NCBI GenBank assembly: GCA_948567375.1
Contig: OX419756.1
Span: 32,652,552-32,716,551, forward strand
Direction of reading: 5' to 3'
Length of the DNA stretch: 64,000 nt
Source: Lunularia cruciata
Taxonomy: Eukaryota > Streptophyta > Marchantiopsida > Lunulariales > Lunulariaceae
The position numbers and the translations under genes were made by a program. This document shows, piece by piece, positions 22,415-34,092 of this stretch. The notes under the pieces are model-generated. The model saw only the letters and a program-made list of their open reading frames with translations. It was not told the origin of the DNA and made no database searches. The number at the start of each line of letters is the position of its first letter. Position 1 is the first letter of the stretch.

Positions 22415-23799
22415 GTGTGCCTTCAAGAAGCCCATGATTTACCAATAGCTGGTCACATGGGAGTAGACAAGACCTTGGGCACCCTCCAACGCCAATGGTG
22501 GTGGCCGAACATGACACAAGATGTTCAAGACTTTGTCCGATCATGTGAGAGTTGCCAACAAAACAAGGCCAGTAACCAGAAGCCGAGTGGACTCCTTCAA
22601 CCACTCGCCATTCCATCCGCTCACTGGGAGTATGTGAGCTTGGATCTCATCACATCCTTGCCAAAGACAAAACAAGGACACACCGCAATCATGGTATTTG
22701 TGGATAAGCTTAGTAAGCAAATCCACTTGGCACCAACTTGTGATACCGTGGATGCTCCAACCTTAGTGCAAATCTACTTTGACAATGTCTTCAAGCATCA
22801 TGGGATGCCACGTGTACTCATCTCCAACCGTGATCCTCGATTTACTAGGAAGTTTTGGCAAGCACTCTTCCAGATACTCGGCACCAAGCTTGCTTTGTCC
22901 ATGGCCTATCATCCTCAGACTGATAGACAAACTAAACATGCAAATCATACATTGGAGGATATGTTGCGGGCCTTTGTCAATGTCCACCATACCAACTGGG
23001 ATGAATGTCTTGCAGCTGCAAAATTTGCCTACAAAAATTCCAAACAAGCAAGCACCATATTGTCTCCCTTCTTTCTCAATTTTGGCCAAGATCCGCTTGT
23101 TCCAGATTCTCTTCTTGCTCCTCCTCCCTCTCAAGTTCCTCATACTTCCACATTCTTGACCACTATATCCCAATCTCTCCAACAAGCCAAGTCTCACCTT
23201 CTTGTTGCTCAGAATTGCCAAAACAATATGCAGACCACTATTGTCGTGATCTCACCTTTGAAGTTGGCAATAAAGTCATGCTATCCTCTAGTAACCTCCC
23301 TCTCCCACTTGATACCCAAGTTCGTAAACTTACTCCTAATTGGATAGGACCCTTTGATATCACCCACATTGTCTCTCCTGTTGCTTATCGACTTGCCTTG
23401 CCTTGTCACATGCGTATCCATCCTGTCTTTCATGTTTCCAAGTTGAAACCCTTTGTTCCTAACCCCTCTTCCTTTTCCTCTCAAGTCCAACCTCCTCCTC
23501 TGCCTATCCCTATCAATGATCATGAGGAGTACAAAGTTGATCGTATCCTTGCGCGTCGTCATATTCAACAAGGCCGTTGCCAACATACAAAGTACAAGGT
23601 CCTTTGGAAAGGGTATCCCCTTCATGATGCCACATGGGAACCTCTTTCCCACCTCCAAAATGCACAGATGGCCATCAAGGAATTCAAAGTTTCACTGGCA
23701 ACGAGGACGTCACCAACTAGCAACGGGGGAATATGTAACAATATGGAGTTTAGCAACAAAGTTAGTCGTGCTTACAAAGTAGAGAATAAGACAAAATAG
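22415..23799 (+). pseudogene. chromovirus integrase with chromodomain, broken
   Basis: The HHCC zinc motif is intact (HDLPIAGHMG ... CESCQQNK). Of the catalytic DDE triad the first Asp (SLDLIT) remains, but the second site reads ISNRDPRF instead of SDRD and the third reads QTKHAN instead of QTERxN, so both acidic residues appear lost. After a frameshift near 23300, the plus-strand frame continues with the GPF/Y-like NWIGPFDI and a chromodomain (EEYKVDRILARR ... KYKVLWKGYP ... ATWEPLSHL, about 23524-23690). The chromodomain is well conserved; the integrase could not act. Confidence 0.9.
23722..23733 (+). promoter_or_regulatory. chromovirus polypurine tract
   Basis: AACGGGGGAATA lies directly before the 3' LTR start TGTAACA at 23734. 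This is the plus-strand priming site of the element. Confidence 0.8.
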
Positions 23800-24157
23800 T
23801 CTAGAATATTCTAGAAGTATCTAAGAAGCTTCTTGGGAAGCTTCCCAAACTAGTTAACTTACGCCCTAAGCACGTAGCTTCTAGAAGGAAGCTTCTAGAA
23901 GCTTCTAACTAGCTTAGCTTGCACTCCAAGTAGGCGGCTTCTAGAAGGAAGCTTCTTGAGAAGCCTCCTGGTTAAATTGGGTTGCACTCCAAGAAAGTGG
24001 CTCAAGGAAGCTTCTTGAGAAGCTTCATGGGTCTTGTATGCTACCTATAAATACCAAAGCCAAAGCTCATGCTAGGCATTTGGAGTTTTCCCTCATTCAA
24101 GTGTCTCAATGTGAGTTTCCATTCTCCTATTTCTCTCCTCGGTTTTGGTCTTTTACA
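23734..24157 (+). mobile_element. chromovirus 3' LTR
   Basis: The LTR runs from TGTAACA to TTTACA. A TATA-type box (CTATAAATACC) lies at 24043-24053. U3 is full of GAAGCTTC palindromes (23800-24030). Downstream sequence immediately codes for a minus-strand gypsy integrase, which fixes the right boundary. Confidence 0.8.
23804..24026 (+). promoter_or_regulatory. heat-shock-element-like array in LTR U3
   Basis: Two perfect three-unit HSE matches are visible: GAATATTCTAGAA at 23804-23816 and TTCTAGAAGCTTC at 23893-23905. Further partial units (GAAGCTTC, TTCTAGAA) occur near 23825, 23880, 23940, 23950 and 24008-24024, all within about 220 bp upstream of the TATA-type box. Heat-shock factor binding is inferred from the motif. 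Confidence 0.5.
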
Positions 24158-24954
24158 ATTGGCATCACTCTTCAAAAGATCTTTGCCCATTGAGAACATG
24201 CACTCATCCATACATCGGGGTCATCTAAGTCCAAAACTATAGTAGCATCTCAACAAATAGCTACATGTAAATCTGGATCTCATCCATAGAGTAGAAAGTA
24301 TAGAGAGAAGGATGCTAAGGAGGCTTGCCGGCTGAACCAATAGCCCATGGCCAACCAAGGTAATTGGAGATCCCAATCTCCCAAGTGGCCTCTATGCAAA
24401 CCATACTTTCGCAATCCTCTCTTCATTGTCTGAACCACTCTCTCTGCTAAGCCATCTGCCTCAGGGTGATCTTGGGAGGTAGTATGGTGATCAATCAAAG
24501 CCTTGTCACACAAGACCTGAAACTCTCCCAAGAACTTTGTACCCTAATCAGTCAAAACCTCAACTGGTGCACCAAAATGACTAAGAACTTGATCCAAGAA
24601 CGAGTAAGCTGTCCCTCCACTAGACTTGTCAAAAAGTGCCACCAACTCAATCCACTTGGAGAAGTGCTCCACCATCACCAAAACATACCAATGATGTCTC
24701 ACAGTCAATGGTAAAGGTCCAACAAAGTGCAAACTCCAATGGTAACCCAATCCCATGATAGGTAATGGGTGTAACTGTGGCGTAGGAGCATTGAATGATG
24801 CTCTAACTCGGTCACAAACCACACATCTAGCAACAAACTACTATACCTTGGTCTGCATACCGCGCCACCAATAATGACTCTAGAGTAAGCTATATGTACG
24901 CTTTACTCCAAAATGTCCTAGCTCCTCATGAGCATGACGGACCAACTGTAGAAA
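24158..24954 (-). pseudogene. gypsy integrase fragment, second element
   Basis: Minus-strand coding reads from zinc-finger remnants (CDRVRASFNAPTP) into GLGYHWSLHFVGPLPLTV, MVEHFSKWIELVAL, FGAPVEVLTD (second catalytic Asp), ADGLAERVVQTMKRGLRK (catalytic Glu) and then an LDDPDVWMSAC block near 24200. It is broken by stops at about 24540 and 24280. It is distinct from both the chromovirus and the 13.7-kb element. It is joined to copia A at about 24955 and cut by the chromovirus LTR at 24157. Confidence 0.8.
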
Positions 24955-25948
24955 TGCCAAGTTGAACAATCTTCAACTCTAAGATCTTGCCATTGAAAAC
25001 TAATTGATCCATACCTTTCTCAATCATGTGACCAAGTCTTTGGTGCCATAAGATCAAATGATAGATTATATTTGCAACTATCATTAGATGGTTTGCTTTT
25101 CTCATAACATACAAGGTTCCAACCTTTTATCCTTGTACTAAAATCAGGTTTCCATGAGTAACCTTCCACTATCTACTTTGAAAGGATGTTTGTTATCCTT
25201 CCTTATCCATCTGACCTATAGAAATCAAATTCCTCTTTGGTCTAGGGACATATCTAACATTTATCAATGTCCATGATGTCCCTTGAGAGGTCTTTAGATT
25301 CACATTGCCTTTTCCTTTGATAAACAAGGGTTTATTGTCAACAAGGTGAATATTTCCAAGGTTTCTTGCAACAAAGTTGTGCATCAACTATTTACTTGGC
25401 ATAGAGTGAAATGATGCACCAAAATCTATAGCCCAAGATTCTATAGGACACTCAACAAACAAGTGCATCATCTTGTTCTATGGCTATGTTCATATAGTTT
25501 TCCTCCTTTGGACTTTTACATTGATTCTTGAAGTGACCAGGCTAATAACAATTCCAACACAAAATTTCTATCCATACTTCCTTGTGGCCTATTAACTCAG
25601 TTCTCTTCCTTGACTTTAATCTACCATTTATTTGACTTTAACCTTGTTGAAGTCTTATGCCTCCACTCTTAGCAAATAGCATTACACTTGACAATTTTGA
25701 AGAATTATGTCTATGGATATCTTCATTGAGAATCAAGTCTTGTATACTCTCAAACTTGATCTTGAGGAACCACTCACTACTATGACTAATGCTTCCCAAC
25801 TACTGAGTAATGATGATAACAATAACAATGCTTGAACTTCATCATCAAAGTTGATCTTCATAGATACCAATCTTGAACTTGTTGATTTTGATTTTCTCAT
25901 CTTTGCCATTGTTTTGCTTTCTCTACAAAACCAATACTCTAATACCAC
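24926..25948 (-). pseudogene. copia A gag, protease and pre-integrase, broken
   Basis: Minus-strand segments in order: a gag C-terminal part with FDDEVQALLLLSSLLSSWEA (25733-25948); a protease-type segment with WTLINVRYVPRPKRNLISIG (25193-25387); and a GAG-pre-integrase block with LWHQRLGHMIEKGM (24955-25114). Stops and frameshifts separate them. The integrase and RT that should follow are missing. Confidence 0.85.
25931..25947 (-). promoter_or_regulatory. copia A primer binding site
   Basis: On the minus strand TGGTATTAGAG follows the LTR end by 2 nt; it differs by one base from TGGTATCAGAG, complementary to initiator tRNA-Met, the usual primer of plant copia elements. Confidence 0.85.
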
Positions 25949-25949
25949 T

Positions 25950-26705
25950 TGTTGGGGGACTTGAATTGGATTTGAGAGAGCAACAAGAATAAAAATCTGA
26001 CTATTCTATGGAGTAAAATTCTTTCATCAATCTGGTCAAGAAAAGCATGCATAAAAATTACACAAATTTCAAGTGGTTTGGCCAACATTCGCCTATGTCC
26101 ACAACTATACAAGATTTCATTTATTCAAGAAATTTCAAAGTCACATTGATTGCCAACACTTACATGATATATACAATTGCACTTGGAATCCCTTATCTAG
26201 TTCTAGAACATGTGGTGCCAATTGATCCCTTATCAAACCTTAGATTATTTGGTACCAATTGATACATGTGACCTCATAATGATCCAAAAGTGTGAGCCAT
26301 TCTTGTAGCTTTCCATAGGTTATATACTCATAGTCTTTAAGTCCTATAGCTTTCCCATATGTCTCCTTGGAAAATCCCATCATGCTTGAAAGACACATTT
26401 GTTCCAAACTTCAGGTGGACATAATTTCTTTAATAAAACTCCAGTTATTATGATCTTGGTGTCTATGGAAAGCCCTTGAGAAGATGCTTCCAATAGATAA
26501 GGCAAGCTTTATTTTTTTAATTTATTCATAAATAAATTAGTCTTTATGTGAACTGCATTTCTTTGCACTCCCATAATTGGAATCCCATAACTAAAGATCT
26601 ATCCCGTACTTACACTTTCTACACTCTTGTAGAAGATTTATCATGTATTGACTCTTCAATATGCCCATAATCATTCCCATAATTAAAATTATTCCACACT
26701 TAACA
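25950..26705 (-). mobile_element. copia A 5' LTR
   Basis: Minus orientation, TGTTAAG...CCCAACA, similar throughout to 18841-19603 (shared blocks such as CAAGATTTCATTTATTCAA and TGTGGTGCCAATTGATCC). The PBS sits just inside it. Confidence 0.9.
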
Positions 26706-27904
26706 TATGTACCATCAGTTTTCAATCTCTCCTTAATATAATTTGTGAGGAAAAAACTTCTTAGATTTTTTAGTTTTTTATAATTTTAAGTGGTTTATAT
26801 TTTGATGAGGAATAGACTTGATCTTTTAAGGAAGTAATATAAAATAGAAAAACAAGTTAACCAAATCCAACTTAGAACCTTATTTTTATATATTTATTTG
26901 ACATGAAAGAAATCAAAGAATAACCTCACTAAAGTTCAAGAATTTTTGTCCATCAAAGGATCAATTAAGATTACACATACCTACAATTAATCAAATATAC
27001 TGAATCTAATTTATTGTGCTATGATCTTAAACTAGGATAAAATCCTATTTTAGAGTATTGATAAAAAAGAATTATGATGAGATAGAAAAGGCTCTAATTA
27101 TGTACAACTCCCCACTAAAATTACTTCATAAATATTATAAGTTGAAGAACAAAGTTAGTAGTGTTTAATTTGTCAAGACTTTCTGTTTTACCTGATATAG
27201 ATCCAATGCTTGAGAGTGATCCTTCAACTTTGAACCTTTCTATTATCCAGATATATAAGAAATTGATATTCAAATTATCATAAAACTAAGGCTATCAATT
27301 GCTTGTGTTATTTTCACAATTACCGACTAACCACCAAATTAAAATTCATGATTTCAATACTCATATTAGCCCTCATAGTTTTAGATTTTATTATCGTCTT
27401 TAATTGGGATACTAATATTTTTGTTTAATTAAAATATATTTGATAAATTTATGGGATTTTTTTAATCTATTAGCCCAAAATGAAAACCATTTTACAATAA
27501 TTTGAAAGGATATAATTGAATAGATTTATTTTAATCTGGTCTTTTGCTATATTCCAAAGAATCAAAGAACATGATTTATGTTCTATTGAGCATATTTATG
27601 TGACCAAAATGATATACTTGAGTTAAATATAAAGGAACCAATTCTATGATTTATAACAAAATTTAAAAGACAAAATGGTTGAAGTAGGAAGTTAGCAAGC
27701 TTTCATATTGTAACAAAAACACATATGCTAAGACAAACACATTAAACTACTTTCAAAAACATACAATATTGTTGAATCTATTTATATTTTATTTGTTGAT
27801 TATCTCAATTACCTTTGTTGACTCCAAGCTATCCTAGGTCTATGTGAAACAAAATCAAAATCACATGTATCCAATTCTAAGAAATTCTATAAACATTTAT
27901 TTTG
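26706..27904. other. AT-rich stretch without genes
   Basis: Very AT-rich sequence with no protein-like frame, RNA gene or repeat recognised. It separates the two copia elements. Confidence 0.5.
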
Positions 27905-28257
27905 TGTTGAGTAACTGATGAGAGGTGTGACGACATGCACACAAAATGTACACAACCAATAGAATCATGCATTACATAGATGTACGTGGTTAACCCCACT
28001 ATGAGACTACATCCACAAGAATGCTTCATGAGTCTTTACTAGTGCTCAAGGCTCACCACCATATCCAAGCATATAAAGCAAGAGCTCCCACACTCTCCAA
28101 GTTTACTCCCACCATGAACTGACAAATAAGCAACTCCCACCCATTATGCCCCAAGGCATATATATGGTGGTTGTTGTGCCTACCCTAAGTTACTCCTAAC
28201 TAGGGTTTGGTTAACCAGCTTTTAGTGTAATCTTAACGCATAGAGTAAACCCTAAAA
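27905..28257 (-). mobile_element. copia B 3' LTR
   Basis: This 353-bp segment matches 57026-57377 along its length (for example TACATAGATGTACGTGGTT and AGGCTCACCACCATATCCAA). On the minus strand it follows a polypurine tract, CCAAGGGGAGT, at 28258-28270. The terminal TGTTAGGG is mutated to TTTTAGGG here. Confidence 0.85.
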
Positions 28258-28449
28258 AACTCCCCTTGGCTCTTGTCTTGGGGTTAGTAACCTTGATAAA
28301 AAATTTATCATTCTATGGGAAGTTCTAGATAGATAGCCAATTGCTTGACTCCTCCTTAAAACTAGGATAAACTATAACTTCTAATTGTAGCCCATACAAG
28401 GATGGAGTAACCAGAAAAGTCAAGGTCACCTCCAATGCTAAGTCACCCT

Positions 28450-31400
28450 ACTCATGCTCCATTTTCATAAACTGCAAGGTAGCACAATGCTTAGGGAAAC
28501 TTTCTAAAGGTATGACTTTGTTAAAGGTATCAGCTAGGTTGAGCTTGCCATCAATCTTGACTAGCTCAAACATGTTTTAAGACATAGCTTGCCTAAGAAA
28601 GTTGTATCTGATGTCTATGTGCTTAACCCTACTTTCTATCACCTAAATTTTAGCTAGGTTAAAGCACTTTGATTGTCACAATGAAGCACTACATTACCAT
28701 GCAATAGCCCTATCTCAACAACAAGTCTATCTAACCAAATTACCTCCTTTGTTGCTTCCGCTGCTGCCACATACTCCACTTTTGTAGTAGACTATGCAAC
28801 ACACTTCTTCAAGGTAGATCTCCAATTAATGCACCCACCAACAAGTATGAACACATACCATGTTGTTGACCTTTGCTCATCCAATTCTTGTCCATAGTCA
28901 ACATCTACATAGTCATCTAGTGATGCAACATTCATTGATCTTTTATCGAATAAGAGCCCATAGTCTAGTATACCTTTCAAATACCTAAGAATCCACTTCA
29001 CTACTTCCCAATGTGTCCTTCTTGGTAGAAATATACCTATTCACCTTACCCATTGCTAGGGCAAGATCAGGTCTAGTGTAAGTCATCAAGTACATGAGAC
29101 TCCTAACAATCTTCACATAAGGAATGTTAGCAATGAAACCTTTCTCCACTGCATCTGTAGGACAACATGCAGTTGAAATCTTGAAATGAGGAGCTAGAGG
29201 ATTACTTATTGGTTTATAGTTCTCCATGTTGAACCTAACAAGTACCTTCCTAGCATACTTACTATACTCTAACCACAAGTGACCAGTGCCCAAGTTCCTC
29301 ATGATCTCCATACCTAATATCCTTATGGCCAACCCTAGATCCTTCATCTTGAACTCTGAACTCAAGAGTGCTTTTGAGCTTGTTCACCTCAGATCTATCC
29401 TTGGCAGCTATAAACATGTCATCCACATAGAGCACAAAAATAATAAAACCAAAGGTCTTATTACTCACCAGTTTCATGTACATACAAGGATCAAACAAAC
29501 TCCTATTGAAACCCTAAGCGTGCATAAATACATCAAACGTCTTGTTCCATTGGAAAAGTGTTTGCTTCAATCCATACAAGACTTCAACAATATGCATACC
29601 TTGTCCTCTTGGCCTTTCTTCACAAACCCCACAAGTTGTCTCATGAAGATCCTCTCATATAAGGTGCCATAGAGAAATGTTGTGACAACATCTATTTGAT
29701 CTAAGGTAAGACCAAATAATGCAACAAGCATACACAATAGACATATTGTGGAATACTTTGCAATAGGAGAAAAGACCTCATTGTAGTCCACCTCTTAAGT
29801 GAACCTCTTGGCTATTAAACTAGCCTTATAGATCTTAGATCCCTCCTTCAACTTGTAGACCCACTTGCAATTTATCACTTGTTGATCCTTAGGTAACCTA
29901 ACTAGTTCCCAAGTCTTGTTATCCCTCAAGGATTGCATTTCCCTCTTGATAAAACCAAACAACTCATCCTTCTCACTAGAAAAACATGCCTCCTTATAGG
30001 ACAAGGGTTCACTTTCTTCCAAGACCAAAGCATGAGCATCATCTCCAGAAGTCAAGTCATCATCCAACAACTTAGTTGAATTAGTCCATGTACTATATTT
30101 GTTTAAAGCTTGACTAGCACACCCTGATGAACTCCTTGATGAACTCCTTGCTTGATCTCCATGTGTAGGTCCAATGTGAGGATGACTTAGCACATCTTGT
30201 TGCTCACCATCAACTACTTGTTCCACTTCAAGAACTTGCTCTAGTATAGGAGCACCTCCTTCCTCCTCATCACTTAACTGATCAATCTCCCCCTCAACTA
30301 GATTCAGGGTGGGAGACTTACCTTTTGTAGTGCAGGGAGCTTGAGCACTCTCCTCCTTTTTAAATGATCTAGGTTCATTAAAAGATACATCTCTACTAAG
30401 AACAACCTTACACATTATTGGATCTCATAGCCTATAAACCTTCACTCTACTTTCATAGAAAAGTAAAACACATTTCTTTGACTTAACATCCAACTTGGAC
30501 CTATTCTCCTTAGGTGTGAGTGAATATGCATCATAACCAAATATCTTCAATCTACCATAATCAACTGGTTGTTGATGCCTCGACTCATATGGCATCTTGA
30601 AGTTGTTTGCATTAGATGGAGAAATATTTTACCATATATATTTCCATGTTGATAGCTTTTACCTAAAACTCATTTGGCAACTTTGATTTACTCAACATAC
30701 ACCATGCATGCTCCAACATTGTTCAGTTGAGCCGCTCAACAACACCGTTTTTTCTATGGGAGTGTAAACTATGGTAAGGTAAGGTGGTAAGTTATCCCTT
30801 GTTTTGTGAATACCCCTCAAACTATCCAGAGATATACTCCACCACCATTGTTTGATCTCAGGCACCTAATCTTCTCCCTGATTTTGAGTCTCTACTTGGG
30901 TCTTCCATTTCTTGAAAGTGGCAAAGACAACATACTTGTGGTGCATGAAATATATCCATGCAAACCTTGAGTAGTCATCAATAAATTTCACATAGTAAAA
31001 TTTTCAAGAGTGTGAGGGTGTAGAAGATGGTCCATGCATATCACTATGTACATACTTGAGTAGACCCTTGGAACTATGGGTCCCCACTCCAAACACATAT
31101 TGGTTCTATTTTCCAAAGATACAATGCTCACAAAATCCAAGTTCACAGTCTTCAAGCCAAATAGCAAGTCATTCCTTCTCAAGACAACCAAACCCTTCTC
31201 ACTCAAATGACCTAGCTAGGAATGCCACATAGAAGTCATCTCATCCTAAGAACTGGTTACATTGGCTTCCCCACATGATGTAGTGCACTCCAATACAAAT
31301 AGATTCTTTCAAAAGTACCTTGCAAGATAACCTTACCACTAGAAGTAACTCAAAGTGCCCCATCACCAACACTCCATTGATGAATTTTGGCATGCAATAC

Positions 31401-32530
31401 TCCAAGGGAAATTAGATTCTTCTTCATGTCAAGTACAAACCAAACATCATTCAACTTACGCACAACTCCATTAAACATTTAAATCCTTATGGATCCCATA
31501 CCCTCAATCCAACAAGGTTGATCATTCCTCATCAAAACTGAATGATTTGGTGCTGAAAGTGAATGAAAAACTCCTTGATATAGCATATATGGAACAAACA
31601 AGCACAATCTAGAATCCACTCATCATCCCTACTAGGAGATGAGGCATAAAAGACATACTCATAGTGTCACAAATCATATTGATCATTCAATAGGTCAGTC
31701 CTCATCAATATAGACTATGTTTGCTGAAGAGCCTTCATCTACCTTTCCTTTGCCCTTAACCTTACACTCCTTCACATGGCCTACCTTTCCACATCCCCAA
31801 AAAGTCACTTGTTTCCTCTCCTTGGACTTACCTCAACACTTAGTCATGGACTTGGCCTTACTTTTCCCCTTAATAACATCATCAGTCCTCTGTTGAGGTC
31901 CCTACGCTCAACAACCAAAGCAATGCCCGGAGTAAAAGATGGCACCAAGGTTGCAAAAAATTCATGTTGCAAGTCATCCATAAGTAGAGTTGCTATCACC
32001 TCTCCAAAGGTAATAGTCTTCCTCTCACGGTGCATCAAAACTCATGAAAGTGATTGATAGGATGGCAACAAGGAGGCCAACAAGTGCAGCACCTTTTGCT
32101 GCTCATTCAAGTCTTCTCCCAAGTTTGTCAAGTCCACCACTAGGTCACAAAATGCATCCACATGATCTCTAATGTTGGTCCATGTTTTCATCTTGAATGT
32201 GATTAGTTTGAGATAGGGGTATAAGTTGGTTCAACGATTCATTCTGATGATACTTGTCCTAAAGTGCATCAAACAATGAGGTACAAATGGAATGCTCTTC
32301 CAATTGCTTGATCACATGGGGCTGAAGTTGAGTCAAAACAATATTCACGGCTTGCTCTTGCATATCATCCCAATCACTGTGTGTCACAACTTTAGGTTTC
32401 TCTCTTAAGAGCTTACCCAAACTAGTTGCCCTCAACACTCCTTTTACCTGCCATTCCCACAACAAGTAATCCATGCAGCCATCAAAATTCACCACCTCAA
32501 ACTTGGGTCCACTACTTCAAAGCACCAATC
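28450..32530 (-). pseudogene. copia B gag-pol, broken
   Basis: Minus-strand segments follow copia order. Gag: VNFDGCMDYLLWEWQVKG (32258-32530). A degenerate zinc knuckle GCGKVGHVKEC near 31770 lacks its first Cys. A GAG-pre-integrase/integrase block lies at 30988-31206 (LVVLRRNDLLFGL). The integrase end and acidic linker run into RT at 29795-30415 (NKTWELVRLPKDQQVINCKW). Motif A region MDYNEVFSPIAKY (29567-29791) and catalytic LYVDDMFIAA (29262-29498) follow. RT thumb and RNase H are at 28450-29365 (SLMYLMTYTRPDLALAMG, then an S-T-T-K-V-E-Y block). Many frameshifts make it non-functional. Confidence 0.92.
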
Positions 32531-32603
32531 TTGACTTTCTTTTGCTCCATAAGTACTATTGAGGTTATTGCTACACTTAGAGACTCCTCTTGAATCCTTG
32601 AAC

Positions 32604-33234
32604 TGTAACACCCATTTGTGCATGTGTGTGGTATTGTGATATTTAGCTTGGTATTACAAGTACTTAAGAGATATTATTTATATAGAGATAAAGGATGGTT
32701 CTATATTAGTCATGGTTAGCTAAAGTTAGTCATAGCTAAGATAGATGGGACCTTACTTTAGAGGAAGTAGAAAAGATGAGCACCACTATTTTGGATTTTA
32801 GTGTGTTGACTTGGTATTATTCCTAGGTGTTTGGCTTTGGGGAAAGAGTTGAGAACTCTTGGGCCCGCAAGCCTTTTTGTTTTGGATTCTTCTTTAGTCC
32901 AAGGATAGCCCATGTGAAGGAATCCTTGCTTTAGTGGTTGGGTCAAGATAAGGGGAATATGCCCATGTGAATGGATATTCCTTTCTACTTTTTGACTTTA
33001 CTTGACTTTTAGTCTAGTAACTTGAGTTACTACGGTAATTAGTAACTTTGGTACGTAACTATTTCACAAGTATATAAACAAGGATTGAGGAGGTACTCAG
33101 CATCCTTTCATTTGCAACTATCTCTCTCTCATTGAGTTCTCTAGTGAGCAATGTCTTGAGTCTTGGAGTGTTAGCCTTGGAGGAGTATGATGGAGTTGGG
33201 GTTCCTTGCCTTCTTAGTCCATGGTGCGCTACCA
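32604..33234 (+). mobile_element. isolated gypsy-type LTR
   Basis: It starts TGTAACACCC, has a TATA-type box (AGTATATAAAC) near 33068-33078 and ends near GCTACCA. A PBS-like AGCCATCAGAGG lies just after, 4 of the first 12 bases diverged from the initiator tRNA-Met site. No coding region of its own follows. It interrupts the expected 5' part of copia B. Confidence 0.6.
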
Positions 33235-33810
33235 TAATAGCCATCAGAGGTTCATCCTGAGTGAGAGACAGGCCGGCTCACAGAACCTTCTACCTTAAAA
33301 CTCCAATACTCAAGAGAGTGGGTCATAAGATGGAAATTATTTTATAGAAGCTTCTTCAAGTACTCAAACTCACCAACTAGTTGCATCAATGTGTAGCACT
33401 AAAGATAAGCTTTTCAATGCACTAAATAGATCATTCATCCAAGTCTTGAGTCAAAAGTTATGAATTAAATTCAAGGCAGGTTTTGGGGGAAGGAGGAGGG
33501 GGAGGGGGGAAAGCCTTGGATTCACACAAAAAATGACCCCATTTCTGACTCCTTCAAAGAATCTCTAGGACCAAGGGAGATTAGTGCATGATCACCTTTT
33601 GGCAACAACATCCATTGTTGGAGTAAAGCTAAAACAAAGGGAGAAGTCACAAGACCCACAATTGTCTTTGTCTATTTGTCTGCGTCTTTCAGAAATTTGC
33701 ATTCCATTGACCACTTGTGCACTTCCACAAGTTTGGACGTATCAATGGAGCTAGTCAAACCTCTTCCTTAGAGGGACAAAGGAAGTTTACACTCCACATT
33801 GTGGCTATAG
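33235..33810. other. non-coding stretch with polypurine run
   Basis: No frame is recognisable. 33484-33512 is a G-rich polypurine run with three runs of five or six G. The end near 33530-33810 probably corresponds to the transit-peptide region of the CSP41b pseudogene, but I cannot align it. Confidence 0.4.
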
Positions 33811-34092
33811 CAACAATTGGGGAGAAGAAGAACATTGGAAGTACCCATTTTAGCAATCTCTTCCTCACTAAGCTTCTAGTAAAAGAGGACCATTAGGTGA
33901 CATTATTCACCAGAGGAAAGGCTACAATTACTTTACAATTGCCAAGAGAGACAAATGAGGAATATGCTGCTTATTCTTCACAAGTGAAGCACATCAAAGG
34001 AGATCATCAAGATTTTGAGTCATTGAAGTCAACAATTGGTGGCAAAGGGTTCAACATTCTCTATGATATCACTAGAAGAGAAGGAATAGAAG
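33811..34092 (+). pseudogene. CSP41b retro-pseudogene, 5' part
   Basis: The plus strand codes EKKNIGSTHFSNLFLTKLLV, then VTLFTRGKATITLQLPRE, VKHIKGDHQDFESLKS and GGKGFNILYDITRREGIE. This matches the N-terminal Rossmann region of CSP41b, a plastid SDR-like protein that binds and cleaves stem-loop RNA. A stop precedes VTLF and the GGTRFIG nucleotide-binding loop has decayed. The segment stops at the solo LTR at 34093 and resumes in frame at 51772. No intron appears, which suggests a retrocopy; decay of an ordinary gene is less likely. Confidence 0.9.

Larger units (their letters stand above)
20745..24157 (+). mobile_element. 5'-truncated chromovirus (Ty3/gypsy)
   Basis: RT, RNase H, integrase and chromodomain follow in order on the plus strand, then a PPT and a 424-bp LTR. 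The gag and protease are missing, and the left end sits at the 98-bp repeat. The LTR ends at 24157, where minus-strand integrase coding of another gypsy element begins, so this chromovirus inserted into that element. Confidence 0.9.
18841..26705 (-). mobile_element. copia A: LTR element with replaced interior
   Basis: Two related LTRs in the same orientation bound the interval (18841-19603 and 25950-26705). Flanking 5-mers TATAT (18836-18840) and TATGT (26706-26710) differ at one position, consistent with one old insertion. The PBS and gag are next to the right LTR, and the end of pol plus the PPT next to the left LTR, as expected for minus orientation. Integrase and most of RT are missing; the middle holds a gypsy integrase fragment, a chromovirus and an unclassified repeat. 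That the two ends belong to one insertion is inference. Confidence 0.7.

Noticed and set aside
24158-24168. TGGCATCA right after the chromovirus LTR looked like a tRNA-Met primer binding site, suggesting a tandem element.
   Set aside because: Read on the minus strand it is the coding end of the neighbouring gypsy integrase (a V-M-P-I block), so the LTR simply inserted into that gene.
33484-33512. G-rich run considered as a G-quadruplex or an LTR polypurine tract.
   Set aside because: Only three long G-runs are present and no LTR start follows it.
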